A DNA stretch of 64,000 bases from NCBI GenBank assembly GCA_963693315.1, contig OY856188.1:97686915-97750914 (forward strand), read 5' to 3'. The translations under genes and the position numbers were made by a program. The DNA is from Diogma glabrata. Taxonomy: Eukaryota > Arthropoda > Insecta > Diptera > Cylindrotomidae. The notes below the pieces were generated by a model. The model worked only from the letters and a program-made list of their open reading frames with translations. It was not told the DNA's origin and did not search any database. Shown in pieces: positions 12,381 to 23,556 of the stretch. Positions within the stretch are counted from its first letter, which is position 1, and every line of letters starts with the position of its first letter.

Positions 12381-13404
12381 TCACACAACATCAACCCACC
12401 TGCGCAGATCAATTTATTTTATTTTTAATGATCGTTTAACAAACACAAACAAATGTATTTTTTCACATAAAAAGAGAAGAAAAGAAACTAAACAAATTGA
12501 TTACCCATGATATATAATAACAATTTAAATTATTTGAGGGAAAATAGCATGTGACGCAGTACACCAAAATGTAAATTCTTGCATACAATGGAACGTCATA
12601 AACAGACAGATGCTACTCTATGAATCGATTTTAAGTTGTTTGATATTGCGGAATAAAGGTATGATTAATGTGATGAATGTTTGTTTTTTATATTTTGAAT
12701 GAAAATGTTTATTGAACAAATTTTTGTTGGTCGTTACGCATTTAGTGACAGTGTTTTCATTGGGTACTGTTTTGTGCCAGTGAATTGGTTATAATTAAAT
12801 GGAGGAAAAACACATACAACTACAAGAATTTTTGTAGATAAAAACTATATACTTTAATTAATAAATTATAATTTAAAGATGCACTGGATAAGGTTAAATA
12901 GTTAATAATTTTTTTTATAAATAACTGATTAAAATAAAAACAAAACTATTAAGCTACAAACAAACAAATTAGCGGTCGTATAACAGTGTAAAAGCAGTCG
13001 TAATTACTACAATTAATAAATGACTTGTATATTGACTTTGTTCGCTTCTAAAATCTTTAATTCAATGCCTAAAGATAGTTAAAAAAATATATTTTGCATA
13101 AAGTTACAGAAACTAGCAAAACAAGTCACAAATTTTAAAAATTTAGTCTAGTGATATAGCGTTTAAAGTGATCACTTTACGTTTTCTAAATATTGATAAT
13201 TCTTTTAGGGTCTTTAAACCTACTTGAAATTATCCAATTAGTTCATAACAAGCAACATAATACCAGAAGTTTTTCATGTTCTTAATGAAGCGGTTACGGA
13301 TGGGACGGGCAACAAACATGTAGTTCTGTAATTTTTTAAATTTTAAAATGAACTAAATGTATAATTTTAATTCTAGATTTTTCTTTGAATGTTTATTTCT
13401 ATTC
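12381..13404. other. AT-rich stretch without recognised gene
   Basis: No ORF with motifs, RNA gene or repeat boundary was seen. Confidence 0.45.
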
Positions 13405-14236
13405 TATATATGAGCAATTTCACGAAGATTCAACAACGTTTTGACTTGACCCCTTTTAATTTTGATTATTTTTTATTTATAGATAGTCTTTGATAAATAA
13501 AAAATACAAGTTCTCTTAAAATTTTTTTTTTCGACCAGGGGTCTTCACAGGGTGTGCCCCTCAATTTTTGTTATTTTGTGATGTGAGTGCATTTTGACGA
13601 GCGATTGTAGAAAAACTACTCAATCGATTTTCATAAGTGATATGTCGTTGAATAGGTATTAGAACAAAGTTTTTAAAAATGTACACTGTTAATTTTTTGA
13701 AATAATTTTTAACGGTGTAACATAAGAAAAAAATGGTGTAATTGAAAAAAAGATGGCATAGCCTTTTTTTTTTTTTTTTAACTAAATTGAAGCTTATTTT
13801 ATATCTAACCACTTGTGAAAGTTTAGGACTAGCATCATTGTTTGTTTTAGAGATAAATCCGTTGTGCATATGACTGTCGGGAATCAGTTTTTTTTGTTCT
13901 GAAGGAAAATTATAAAAATGGCGATTTTTAGATTCAGATTTTTTTTTATGTTAAATATCAAATATTTTATTATTAAATGAACTTTTTAAAAAGCAATTTC
14001 AGTCAAGTTCAGCAAAATTTTGCGACATTTTGACTCGACCCTTTTTAATTTGGTTTATTTTGGTCTATATTTAGAAAAATTCTACTTGAAGCCGTATTTT
14101 TCATTTATCAAAGGCTATCTATCTAGAGAGCTTGTATTTTTTATTTATCAAAGACTATCTATAAACAAAAAATAATCAAAATTAAAAGGGGTCAAGTCAA
14201 AACGTTGTTGAATCTTCGTGAAATTGCTCATATATA
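13405..14236. mobile_element. 832-bp element with 106-bp terminal inverted repeats
   Basis: The arms 13405-13510 and 14131-14236 are each 106 bp. They are exact reverse complements except for one base (A/G in a TTTNTTTAT stretch) and have no indel. The outer ends read TATATATGAGC and GCTCATATATA, and the right flank is a TA repeat, so the target was TA-rich. A diverged direct copy of the arm lies inside at about 13985-14125. There is no transposase ORF. It fits a MITE with long TIRs, possibly of the TA-targeting Tc1/mariner group; the superfamily is not proven. Confidence 0.85.
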
Positions 14237-14689
14237 TATATATATATACGAAAGGCAATAAATATGTAGAATAATTGATTATAAAATTACATTTCACTAG
14301 ACTGAAATTTTGAACAGATTGTGAATGCTTATTAGAATTTTTGCAAGCAATTTAAATCAATGATTGGGATGTTACCTGTGATTTCTTAGCAGTTTGGTAA
14401 GGTGACTAAAACAAGTAAAATCACATCAGGTAGGCTATCGGCAGGTTGGAGAGTTGTTGGAGAACAAGTAGATTTGGAGGCAATTATTAACAGAAGTTAA
14501 AGGCTGTAAACTATAATCAAGTTCAACTTTAAAACCAAATTGGTAGTTTTATTTTATAAAATTAGTCGTATGCTTCCTGAACATCTTTTAAATTGAGCAC
14601 CAAATGATTGATCTTATTATTGCGGTGCATTGCATAAACTTTTCGTTTTGTTAAGAAACCTGTTTCTGTTTTCTTTTCCTTAAAAAACA
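14237..14689. other. No recognised feature
   Basis: AT-rich; nothing supportable was seen beyond the TA microsatellite at its left edge. Confidence 0.4.
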
Positions 14690-15790
14690 TTATCAACTGG
14701 CCTCTGGCCCGGGAAAAAAATCTCTATAGCTAAAAGTATTTAGTATTTCATATCAATAGAAAGAAAAAGGCATAAAATATAATAAAACAAAAATTAACTT
14801 ATTAAAGTTGTTGAATGATGTCCATTTGCTCGGTCGTGGTTATTCTTCTCTTATATTATTTCCCTAATGATATGAAGCACTTCAATATTTGATAACCAGC
14901 AAATAAAAACTATATATGTAGTTTCTTTCCTGTTCCATTCATCATCCATTCAATCAGCAATTATATTATTATATTATTTCCCATATAACCTTGGTGACAG
15001 TGTGCATATAATGATTTGAGCTCAAGCATAAAAAACTTGATGTAACATGTAATGTACAACCACTTATTCTTACGTTATCAAAATAAACCGTTTATCATTG
15101 CCTTCCCTTTATATCCGTTGAAAAAAATCTTTATCACAAATTCAGCCTTCACAAAAGAGACATAACATGGCAGAAATTTACAAACAAATTGAACGTTTTT
15201 TATAGCACTTGTCACTATCAAAATTTGTTTTGAAGTTTTACTAAATTTGTTCAATATGAAGTATTCACTCTAATTTACTAATATGTTTTCTCTCAGAACT
15301 CAAAATTGGATTTTCACAATAATCCCTATAATGTAATTTACAATTACACAATCTGTCCTTAATACCACAATATAGTTTTTTTTGTTTAAAAATCTATCAT
15401 ACATTCTAGTCTTGTAAATATTCAAAGATTCAATTAATTTTATCACACAAGATCCATAGATAACTTTACCTTTTAAGCCAAAAATATTCTTTTGAGCAAT
15501 CAAGAGCTAAAAATATCTAAAGTTTTTCAAAACTGTGACTTTACACAACGCTTTGATTTTTTAAAAGGCTTCCATTTATCTCAGTTGTTGTGATTAGATT
15601 TTCTCATATTTACAAATAAATATTAACATATACACGAAAATCTGCCGTTTAAAAAAAAACAAATGTAACAGACAGAGAAAAATCACTCACCAAAACAGCC
15701 TCATACTAACAAACCTAGACATAGGGTCCTTCACAATTTAACCAACTATTAATATTGCGTACATATTTCATTTATAACAATGCAGATAGA
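14690..15790. repeat. Diverged repeat, copy B
   Basis: Direct-orientation partner of the segment around 10.8-12.4 kb, with the same order of short conserved blocks. Identity is low and there are many indels, so the duplication is old. It contains no credible coding frame. Confidence 0.5.
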
Positions 15791-16169
15791 TTCAGAAAAT
15801 AATTTGTGGCATTTGGTACGGTGTTCTGTTTGACTGCAGTTTTGTGGAGAAGAGTTCAATTTCTTCTGGGTTGGTTATTTTTCTCTACCAACCAAACCAA
15901 ACAAACTAAAAACCAATCGTAGAATTGGTTGGCACAACGTTTGAAAAATTTTGCTCAATTCATTGATGGTCAAATAGTCATTACATTACATTCATTGATA
16001 ATTATACAATATACATATATCTAAATAATTATAACTTGTAAAAAATAATTTCCTACACTCATAGATTATAGACTAAGAGCCCGCGACAAGACCTTCGTTA
16101 TTTTATAAAAGCTGAAAGTTTCTCTGGGCATACGCCCTACTCAGGTAGGAACGATTAGCGAAATATGAA

Positions 16170-16800
16170 GTTTGGATCATGGTGGCTTTAGCAGGGGGCA
16201 AGTAACAAAGGGGCCTCAAAAGTCTCCAAAAACTCAGTGGAGCTGGTACCAGGTGGTACTTAAGGTTCTTCGCGGAGGGGATCTCTCTGGAAGACTCAAA
16301 GAGATAGGTTCTGGGAAGGAAAGGAAAGGCCCCAACCATCGGAGCAGAAAACGTGAAGTAAGCCAGATAGTCCACGACGCTGCAGGAAAATGCAGCAAAG
16401 AAACCCAGGATAGCCAACTGTCAGGACAGAGAGCAACACCATCTCAATCCAATCACCAGATATATTGGTGTTATTAATGCAAATAACATGACTGTTCTGG
16501 AAGGAGCTGGAGTTAATCGAAGCAAGGCTAGTGAACCAACTAGCGATAGGATGTGCTGATCACAGGATCGACTTTGAGGGTATCTCATTAAAATCTGGTT
16601 ATGTGGTGAGTGCGACGACGAGCAGACGGTTAAATGGCTCGTGTCTGTTTAACCTAAAGTGGAAGTTGGTAAACATATGCTTGTGGCGAAAATGTGGATT
16701 ACATTCCGATTTCTCATAAGATAACTGTCTTTCTCCCGAGGAGTTCTGGTAGACCAGGGAGAAATCTCTCGCTCAGCTAGTTTGGCAAAACGCCGGCTTG
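16170..16800 (+). pseudogene. LINE ORF1-like remnant, 5' part
   Basis: Frames here are rich in K, R, S, Q and P (for example KERKGPNHRSRKREVSQ near 16310), as expected of a LINE ORF1 product that binds nucleic acid. A stretch around 16460-16640 (VLEGAGVNRSKASEPTSDR, then further degraded pieces) resembles the region before DUF4780-like domains in R1/LOA ORF1, but I am unsure. The copy is broken by stops and by the insertion that follows. Confidence 0.45.
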
Positions 16801-16809
16801 TATGTACAG

Positions 16810-17256
16810 CAGCCAAATTCTGTAACTGTGAAGCGGTGAAATGATAAGTTTTTTATCACTTCACCGCAAAAACACAGACTTCTTGTGTGGCATTAAAATG
16901 AAACCGTTTCTTTTGTTGTTATTGACATTATGTTAAAAAACACCAAAACGTCAATGTGATTTGATTTTTTAAAATTGCATTTCTAAATTAAACCCTGATC
17001 TTTTTTTTCAAATTTAATTACTAAAATATTTATATATAATTAAATGTGTAAAAATTTTACTTTTAAATTCAGTTTAAAGTTAAAATTAACATTTTAATTT
17101 TATGTTTATTTGACGTATGACAGTGCGCCGCTTGCTATTAGATTTTTTAACAATGACATCGCATATAGAATTGCAAAAACGGTAAAATGATAAAAAATTA
17201 ATGATAAAATCGAAATGAAATTTTTTTTAACACTTCACAGTTACAGAATTCGGCTG
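16810..17256. mobile_element. MITE inserted in LINE ORF1
   Basis: Terminal inverted repeats of 24 bp (CAGCCAAATTCTGTAACTG... at 16810; the complement of CAGCCGAATTCTGTAACTG... ending at 17256) differ at one base. Both sides carry CAG, which could be a 3-bp target duplication or part of the repeat; the ends are therefore uncertain by 3 bp. No ORF. The same family recurs at 49570. The superfamily is unassigned. Confidence 0.8.
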
Positions 17257-17639
17257 CAGGAGCGGAAGCTGTCGGGACGCCAGACTGAGAGCACAGGCCA
17301 ACTTTTGATGACACTAAATGACGACAGGGCAAAGATTGTCTTAAGGATGCGGGGTTGGGGTAAGGAACACCCTCAACTACCGGTTTGGTAAAGTCATTGT
17401 CCATGGACCTAGAAGGGAAACGACAGAAGGTACGATAGAAAAAGGGAGTTGTGGCATTTCGGGGGAAGTATCTCAGATACCACTACAGTCCACGAAGGCT
17501 GGTGCAAGTTTAACGACACATAGCGAGGTGGCAAATATGCTGCTGCAGATAATTGCAGTGGTATTGAAGACGTGGGGACCGAGAAGGAGGAGAGGTTTTT
17601 AATGGATTAAGGGGCAGGTAAATTCCTCTCCAATAACGT

Positions 17640-18240
17640 CTACTAGAGGTGGCAGGAAGATTGCGCATGGCCTAAACAGCTAGGACTCACACTGATACAG
17701 GAACCCCAGATCCACAAAAACAGTGTGAAGCGCCTTGCAAACAGCGTGGCAAAGGTAGTATTGGATACCAATGCAAAGTCACCGTAATCGTGCATTTTGA
17801 TTAGGAAAAACATTAATTATGTTTGTCTTTTAGATTTTCTTATAAGGGACTTTGTGGCCATATCAACTACCATCACACTAGGACGCATTCACCACCAGTA
17901 AGTGGTAGCATTAGCATAGTGTGCAGGAGATGGGGTACTGATACCACCTGCAGATGTACAGGAGCTTGTGGAATGGTGCAACAAGAAGAAGTGGCCTCTC
18001 ATAATCAGGATTGATGCGAATGCTTACAGCGAGACATGGGGAAGTTCGAATACAAACCAAAGAGGTGAGTTTATGTTATAATTTTTTGTTAAAGAAAACC
18101 TAAACGTGTTTAACGTTGGGAACACACCCACTTTTGTCACAAGGCCAAGACAGGAAGTGCTAGATTTAACGGTGGGAAGTACCAATGTAGGACAGTTCAC
18201 AAAGAAATCCCAAATGAACCCTTCGTGTCGGATCATTGAA
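17640..18240 (+). pseudogene. LINE EEP endonuclease remnant
   Basis: Translated pieces give LTLIQEPQIHKNSV (17686), RDFVAISTTI (17850), WPLIIRIDANAYSETWGSSNTNQRG (17990-18065) and NVGNTPTFVTRPRQEVLDLTVGS (18112-18180). They match the QEP, DANA..WGSS..N.RG and PTF...DLT signatures of the EEP domain that nicks target DNA in LINEs. Frames shift between pieces. Confidence 0.8.
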
Positions 18241-18689
18241 TGATTTTGTTTGAAGTGGATAATACAAAAGACGAATCATAATCCTGGTTCGGAACCCCAG
18301 GATCACAAGGTGGGATAAATTTAATGAGAATCTAAAAAAAGGTTTACAGCTAGTAACGGTTAGAGGGACAGTAAAACACTATGCCGCGCTGGAACAAGAA
18401 GTAGGGGAGGTAAACCTGGCAATCAACAAGGCAAGGCAATAGAAGTTAACTGGCCAATTACTAAGGTAAAAGAGCAGAGGGACGTGGTTTGGTGGAGCAA
18501 GAAGTGGTCAAAATTAAGAACAGAAGTACGGTAACTAATTAATACGGAGGATGAGCAACAGAGAGCTGCTCTTCTTCTAGGAACACACTTCCGGGAGGTA
18601 AACGTGAGTGTGCAGAAGATGCAAGTAAGGTTAAAATTTAAAAACCAGGCCCAGAGGAACAGAACGCTCCCAGCTCTTCTGCAGAGGAG

Positions 18690-19410
18690 GCAGAAGTGGC
18701 TATTAACGCACCTCCTGGGCATATTCCAGAACCATTTAGAACGGCAAAAGTGCTATTTGTTAGAAAGTTAGGTAAAAAAGATAAAATCCAGCCGAAGTCT
18801 CAAATACCCATTAGTTTAACACCTTTCAAATTAAAAACGATGGAAAAAGTGATCGACATTCACATACGATCCAATATCTTGGTGAGACCACCTTTGCAAG
18901 ATAGTCAACGCATGCATACAGAACGGGCAGACCAACGTAAACTTCGCTGTTCAGGTTGGCAAAAGAATTAGAGGGGCAGTGAACAGTAAAGAAGTTGCTG
19001 TCTGTGCCTTTTTGGACATTGAAGGAGCTTTTGATAACACCTCGCATGGAGCAGTCATGTGTGAGATGCTGAGAACTAAACTACCAGAAACCAAATCTGG
19101 TGATTGTAAAATCAGCCTTGGCAGAACTAAGGGCTGTCCTTAATGTGAGGACTTGCGAAGACATGAGGACATGCGAAGTCTGATGGTGAATGAAATTCTA
19201 ATTGTTTTAAGTAAACAGGGCATTAAATGTCTTGAGTACACGGATAAAATTGTCATTATCGCCAGAGGTAAGTTTGAAGAAACACTCTGTGATTTTGTAC
19301 AAAGGAGACTGAATCTGGTAGACAACTGGTGCACATCTGTCCCATTCACCAAGAGAAGAAAACTCAGTATGAAGCCAATCATCATGCAGGACTCCTAAAT
19401 TCTGCACAGG
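18690..19410 (+). pseudogene. LINE reverse transcriptase remnant
   Basis: FRTAKVLFVRKLGKKDKIQPKSQIPISLTPFKLKTMEK (about 18737-18850) is the RT finger region. AVCAFLDIEGAFDNTSHGAV (about 19000-19055) carries the first catalytic Asp. ECLEYTDKIVIIARGKFEETL (about 19228-19290) is the second catalytic box, with the usual YADD changed to YTDK, so catalysis is lost. Part of the palm seems deleted between 19060 and 19150. Confidence 0.8.
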
Positions 19411-19829
19411 TGACTTAAAGTCAAGGAATAATTCTCTCAACTCCTGTGAAAAAACCACATAAAGGCCGTTGTAAGCAAAGCCGTAAGAGCCATGATGGTA
19501 TTCAAAAGTGTTTCGGGTAAAACATGAAGGTGCAGTCCAGGCATCCTAAGGTGGATGTATACCATTAAAGTGAGACCAGCCATCACTTACGGATCCATCG
19601 CATGAAACAAACGAGTTACGCTGTCCAGACAAAGCTGAAAAAAGTGTAGGGTTGGTTTGTATCTGCATAACGGGGGCAATGGGAACATGTCCTACTACAT
19701 CCATGAAGATGCTGTAGGGACTTGTTTCACTCCACTTGCAGGTTAAGAGCGTAGAAAGGGAAACCATACCGATATTCAGCATGCAGTAACGATGCAATCA
19801 AATGACACGCGGATGGTTCAAAGACTGAG

Positions 19830-20480
19830 GCAGGGGTGAGTGTAGGAGTGTTTGGACCAAAGACCAAATACTTTGAGCCCATGGGAATCTACCAAAGCGT
19901 CTTCCAAGCCAAAATATGTGCTATCAAAACGTGCGCAGACTTTAGCTTAGAAATAAAATGTAGAAACCAGAGAATTGCCATCTTGTCTGACAGCCATGCA
20001 ACAGCTAATGCATTAAGCTCATACACCATCACATCCAAAATTGTTGGAGAATGTGTGAGCAAACTAAACAAGCTTGGGAATAATATAGTCGACAAACTGG
20101 CAAGGATGAGGAAAGCAATTATGAATTATGATAGAATGGTCTAAAACCTGGAACAACACCGTGGGCTTAAGGCAATCCGAAGAGTTGATTAGACAGTTTA
20201 ATCAAACGAAATCAGTAATGTGCTCTATAGGATAAATAGGATCAACCAGAGCATACCGACAGGGATTCTACAGGACACTGAGAAAATACCTTAAGAACAT
20301 TGGTTTGGAGCCGAGGGACAAATGTAGATTCTGTCTATTGGAAGAAGTGACCCCAGCCCATTTTCTCAAAGATTGTTGAGGCTTGATCTACACGAGAAGG
20401 TTGCATCTGGGGGAATGGAAATGACCTGCATAAACCCTCTCCATATCCTGAAATTCCTAAGGGAGGCTGGATTGGAGGAG
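19830..20480 (+). pseudogene. LINE RNase H and zinc-knuckle remnant
   Basis: MSVGVFGPKTKYFEPMG, VFQAKICAIKTCADFSLE and RIAILSDSHATANALSSY (19836-20030) are the RNase H blocks around the catalytic D/E/D residues (the first Asp is lost or out of frame). CRFCLLEEVTPAHFLKDC at about 20320 is the C-terminal Cys-rich motif of R1/LOA ORF2, followed by ILKFLREAGLEEVL before a stop near 20490. Confidence 0.75.
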
Positions 20481-20600
20481 GTGCTCTAGCTTAGTATTCA
20501 CCAAGGATTAGTAGGGTGGGGTACAATAGATCAATTTGGTCGCAGTACAACATATCACCACCGAATTTAATTCTATCTAATCTAACACTCAAAAACCCGG

Positions 20601-21430
20601 GAGCTAAAAAACTTTTAGACTTAATCAAGTTTTCCTGGTATTTTAATTGCCATTAAGGTTTTTGAAAACCAATCTCCTTCTTATTTTGAAAACTGATCGC
20701 CGAAAAATTTTATTCTAATCAAGCTCTGAAACCCTAAAAACTAGAAACACTAGATTTTCATCCATCTAAGTGAAAGTAATTAAAGTCTGTATAGGCTTTA
20801 TAATTATACTAAATAAATGATACCATGTGTAATGTCATGGTAAGAATAGTGTTAATAAGCACATGTTGATTTTTTTATTTCAACTTCTATCAAAAATGGA
20901 GAATCTACATCAAATGTATGATGTTAGATTCTATTCTTGAAAGCGAGTTACAAGCTAACATTGTTAGAGACGTCATATCCGTTCCTTCCTAAATACAAAT
21001 TTACATCACCAACTCACATTTAACAAGTAAAACTTTAACATACACTATAAGGTCAAAATAGTTAAAAATGATTTATGTTATGGTTGTTATTCACCAACAT
21101 AGTTATATTACCTTATTACAAAACAACAAAGAACGACAGTAAAAAAAAATATTTTTAGCAATATTTCTAATAATAATTAAAATTAATGTATCTAAATATT
21201 TTGTGGTAAGCCAAGAAAAAGTTATATAATTAATTGAAATAAATTAATTAACGAAAATATTTTCTGTTCAACAAATTTATGTTGTTCCATCAACACTTTT
21301 GATTATAAATTTAATTTCTCCAAATAAATTGTTTTCTCATTTTATATTCAATCATTAATTATTGGGTTTATTAATTATGTATGTTTAAGTAATCAAAAGG
21401 ATTATGTTAATAAGACAACTAACATATTTT
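20601..21430. other. AT-rich gap before the BEL/Pao element
   Basis: Nothing recognised. The last five bases before the LTR (21431-21435, GTACC) are the left target duplication. Confidence 0.5.
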
Positions 21431-21435
21431 GTACC

Positions 21436-23135
21436 TATTCACGCTGGATCCAGTTTTATGTTGTTATTTTCCTGCAAATATAAAAAAACATATTAAAAGT
21501 AAATTTAATCTAAAATGGATCTAAATTATCATATCTCTCTTAAATCCAACGTTGATATCCTCGTCAGTCTTTTGTTGCATTGAAATTAGCTGTAAGAAAT
21601 AAAAATAAGTATTAATAAGAATATATTTTTCTAGATAATTAGTAAATATTGTTTACCTTTTACATTATCTTTTGAAAAAGTCATTCTGACATTTTTGCTT
21701 TGTTATTCAGCTCAGTTCGCATTTTCACCACTTTTTAAAATCTGGCGTATCTGTTTTCGATAAAACAGTTTAGTTCAGCAATATTTGTTGAGGTGTTGAA
21801 AATGTGTGGCTCTGTTGAAAGTAAAAGGTTCCACGTACTCATGTACATTTTGTATTTATAGCTGTGTAATTATAATTGTAATTTAGTTTTTTTTAGATTT
21901 TTTGAAGTCAAAGTTTGGTCTTCATTTGTTTTGAGTTGTGTTTTCGAAATTAAAATGTTAAGATGTATTCAATATTCTTGCTGTGAAAATAAAGTTGTGA
22001 AGTAGAGAAGTACATTGTGTTTTTGATAGGAGTGGGGCTTGAGACGAGTGCTCAAAGGGACTTGATATTGGTCCTCTCATAGTTTTTTCTCTTCAACAGG
22101 TGTGGTCGATATTGGGAACCGCCGCCATTGTTAGGCAACTATAATTCAAATACTTATCATCGTCAGCGAGGCCTATGATTAGGCAAATATATTTCAAAAA
22201 TAGTTATCATCGTCATCGAGGCCTATGATTAGGCAAATATGTTTCAAAATATTAATCATCGTCATCGAGGCCTATGATTAGGCAAATATAATTCAAAATA
22301 TTTATCATCGTCATCGAGGCCTATGATTAGGCAAATATATTTCAAAATAGTTATCATCGTCATCGAGGCCTATGATTAGGCAAATATATTTCAAAATAGT
22401 TATCATCGTCATCGAGGCCTATGATTAGGCAAATATATTCAAAAATAGTTATCATCGTCATCGAGGCCTATGATTAGGCAAATATATTCAAAAATAGTTA
22501 TCATCGTCATCGAGGCCTATGATTAGGCAAATATATTTCAAAATATTAATCATCGTCATCGAGGCCTATGATTAGGCAAATATAATTCAAAATATTTATC
22601 ATCGTCATCGAGGCCTATGATTAGGCAAATATATTTCAAAAATAGTTATCATCGTCATCGAGGCCTATGATTAGGCAAATATATTTCAAAAATATTAATC
22701 ATCGTCATCGAGGCCTATGATTAGGCAAATATATTTCAAAAATAGTTATCATCGTCATCGAGGCCTATGATTAGGCAAATATATTTCAAAAATAGTTATC
22801 ATCGTCATCGAGGCCTATGATTAGGCAAATGTATTTCAAAAATAGTTATCATCGTCATCGAGGCCTATGATTAGGCAAATATATTCAAAAATAGTTATCA
22901 TCGTCATCGAGGCCTATGATTAGGCAAATATATTTCAAAATATTAATCATCGTCATCGAGGCCTATGATTAGGCAAATATAATTCAAAATATTTATCATC
23001 GTCATCGAGGCCTATGATTAGGCAAATATAATTCAACTACTTATCATCTGCCGTGATGCCTTCCCGGTAAGATATTAGTTCTTCCATCAAAATATAAATA
23101 CAGTCCACTACTTGCTTGACTGGGAGGCTTCGCCA
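21436..23135 (+). repeat. BEL/Pao 5' LTR
   Basis: 1700 bp, long for a BEL element because its last 1 kb is a tandem array. An AATAAA signal is at 21988-21993. An Inr-like TCAGTT lies near 21712; no clear TATA box was seen. It would drive transcription of the Gag-Pol genome. Confidence 0.95.
22131..23050 (+). repeat. Tandem array in 5' LTR (18 hairpin-bearing units)
   Basis: There are 18 copies of a 48-50 bp unit built on CATCGTCATCGAGG and GCCTATGATTAGGC. The latter is a small hairpin (GCCTA, loop TGAT, TAGGC). Units vary only in the A/T spacer. A pair of spacer types recurs together at units 2-3, 8-9 and 16-17, so blocks of units were duplicated. Partial units lie at both ends. The same array occurs in the 3' LTR. 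Confidence 0.95.
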
Positions 23136-23137
23136 TT

Positions 23138-23155
23138 TGGTCCTTCGAGCCGGAT
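23138..23155 (+). promoter_or_regulatory. BEL/Pao primer-binding site (tRNA-Tyr)
   Basis: Two bases after the LTR comes TGGTCCTTCGAGCCGGAT. Its complement ends in TCGAAGGA-CCA, the 3' end of insect tRNA-Tyr (which begins CCTTCGA). The match to tRNA-Tyr is from memory of that tRNA. It primes minus-strand DNA synthesis. Confidence 0.88.
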
Positions 23156-23556
23156 CTGGAGCATTGAGCCACCAGCAATCTTCAATCAACTGGATAACCC
23201 AGGTACAAAATTATAACTTTAACTAGATTTAATAATTATTTATGGTTCATTAATTGATTTAATTGTTATATCGCTGATCTTAACCTTATGTATAAACCTT
23301 TTGGAAAATATTAAGTCTGCTTTGAGTTTTTGAAATTTTCTCTTTTACATTTTTTTTAAGTGTTCTGTCTTAATCAATTGCACCGCTGTTGATGGTGTTG
23401 AATCGTCGGTTCCTGGCGTCATGAGTGTACCAAGTGTCTGTTATTACAATTCTGGTCACAGTCCCATTGGTTTTTGCCACCTTTGACGTGGAGATACACG
23501 CACAACAGTGTTGATTTAGGGTGGACGTGTGTTTCGTACTTACTGCAACTGTCCAC

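Larger units (their letters stand above)
16090..20600 (+). mobile_element. Dead R1/LOA-type LINE (endonuclease-RT-RNase H)
   Basis: Plus-strand remnants appear in the order of a non-LTR element: a basic ORF1-like stretch (about 16170-17600, split by a MITE), an EEP endonuclease, RT, RNase H and a C-terminal zinc-knuckle-like stretch (CRFC...H...C, about 20317-20380). An RNase H domain after RT points to the R1/LOA/I group rather than Jockey. GC content is clearly higher than in the surroundings. Many stops and frameshifts show it is inactive. The 3' end is near 20590, after a CTATCTAATCTAAC motif; no A-tail is obvious. Confidence 0.82.

Noticed and set aside
22131..23050. Regular repeats with short variable spacers, CRISPR-like at first sight
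   Set aside because: Spacers are near-identical A/T variants, the array is inside an LTR and is copied in the other LTR. It is a tandem repeat of a eukaryotic retrotransposon.
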